A stretch of DNA of 64,000 nt from Myoxocephalus aenaeus (Eukaryota; Chordata; Actinopteri; Perciformes; Cottidae), in the NCBI GenBank assembly GCA_038501785.1, contig JBAMJR010000342.1, forward strand, positions 62,001-126,000. Reading direction: 5' to 3'. The position numbers and the translations under genes were made by a program. How positions within the stretch are numbered: position 1 is the stretch's first letter; every line of letters starts with the position of its first letter. Under the pieces are notes generated by a model. That model saw nothing but the letters and a program-made list of their open reading frames with translations, was not told the origin of the DNA and searched no databases. Below are positions 63,733-64,000 of this stretch, piece by piece.

Positions 63733-64000
63733 TGGTTATGCAGAATGAAGGCCCCTGTCACGTTGTTCCCATGCTGGAATCGACCTCAATCGTGCTATGG
63801 AGATGCGTCCGATAATGCAAGTAGCCAAAACTATTTGCTGTCTACTTCAAAAGGCACAACTTTGATCATCCACTAGACATGTTTTGCCGCACAGCAACAT
63901 GCCAATCTGAGACCACTTTGTTTCTGTAAGACATTAAACCTTAATAGTTCAGCCAACATGTCGAGGTCATCAATTGACACACGACAACCAGCTTGTATGA

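Larger units (their letters stand above)
58873..64000. repeat. tRNA-Gly/tRNA-Gln tandem array, segment 4
   Basis: About 10 units from the second insertion to the window edge. The first unit carries a rare change (taacgcgaacc before tRNA-Gln, at 59012) that is otherwise seen only at 51945. The following markers resemble the 51.9-55 kb stretch, so this segment is a related block. The window ends just before the next tRNA-Gly. Confidence 0.96.

Noticed and set aside
162..63815. About 150 open frames of 60-130 codons in the array, some with identical products
   Set aside because: They recur with the unit, run through tRNA bodies and spacers in overlapping frames on both strands, and break with single-base unit variants. 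No coding signal.

Overview
The window is a tandem tRNA array, almost certainly from a vertebrate and most likely a teleost fish. The tRNA bodies are of vertebrate tRNA-Gln(CTG/TTG) and tRNA-Gly(TCC) type, there are long CA/TG and TCTG/TCTA microsatellites, a hAT DNA transposon sits in the array, and one inserted segment carries intron-like gene sequence. I cannot name the species. I see no bacterial gene, and the many 60-130 residue open frames in the array are by-products of repeated tRNA and spacer sequence.

Layout: array at 1-29448, a 3.3-kb insertion at 29449-32766, array at 32767-42773, a 1.47-kb hAT element at 42774-44242, array at 44243-55428, a second copy of the first insertion at 55429-58872, and array at 58873-64000. 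The basic unit is 513-514 bp or 525-527 bp (a few shortened to 504-520). Each unit has one tRNA-Gly(TCC) on the minus strand and one tRNA-Gln on the plus strand. The two are divergent, with their 5' ends separated by 113-114 bp; consecutive units then meet 3' end to 3' end across a 256-269 bp spacer. I count 106 uninterrupted tRNA-Gly copies, 107 uninterrupted tRNA-Gln copies (86 CTG, 21 TTG), two tRNA-Gly split by the 3.3-kb insertions and one tRNA-Gln split by the hAT element.

Terms used in the entries. 'L1', 'L2' and 'L3' are the three sequence forms just 5' of tRNA-Gln (gagaaccaggaactctg, gaccacaaagccactctg, gagcacaaaggaactctg). 'A trailer' and 'B trailer' are the two forms of the spacer 3' of tRNA-Gly: A contains ttaacccttaaaagttcag and so offers a T4 run on the minus strand about 55 nt past the tRNA; B contains tttctgtaagacattaaacc and offers none for about 150 nt. 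Base changes use standard tRNA numbering. 'Consensus body' means no difference seen from the majority sequence of the array.

The tRNAs would supply glutamine and glycine decoding. The array is shaped by unequal exchange: blocks of 2, 6 and 12 units are repeated in the same marker order, and variant tRNAs are confined to zones. The strongest lead for something new is the 3.3-kb segment. It sits twice at the same place in a tRNA-Gly gene (anticodon loop/stem), in the same orientation, with an 8-bp direct repeat at one copy, and each copy has a different uninterrupted counterpart elsewhere in the array. This fits a DNA transposon specific for tRNA-Gly, comparable with the Dada superfamily. It carries a broken gene for a protein with two related Cys-x2-Cys modules and an acidic 8-residue repeat.
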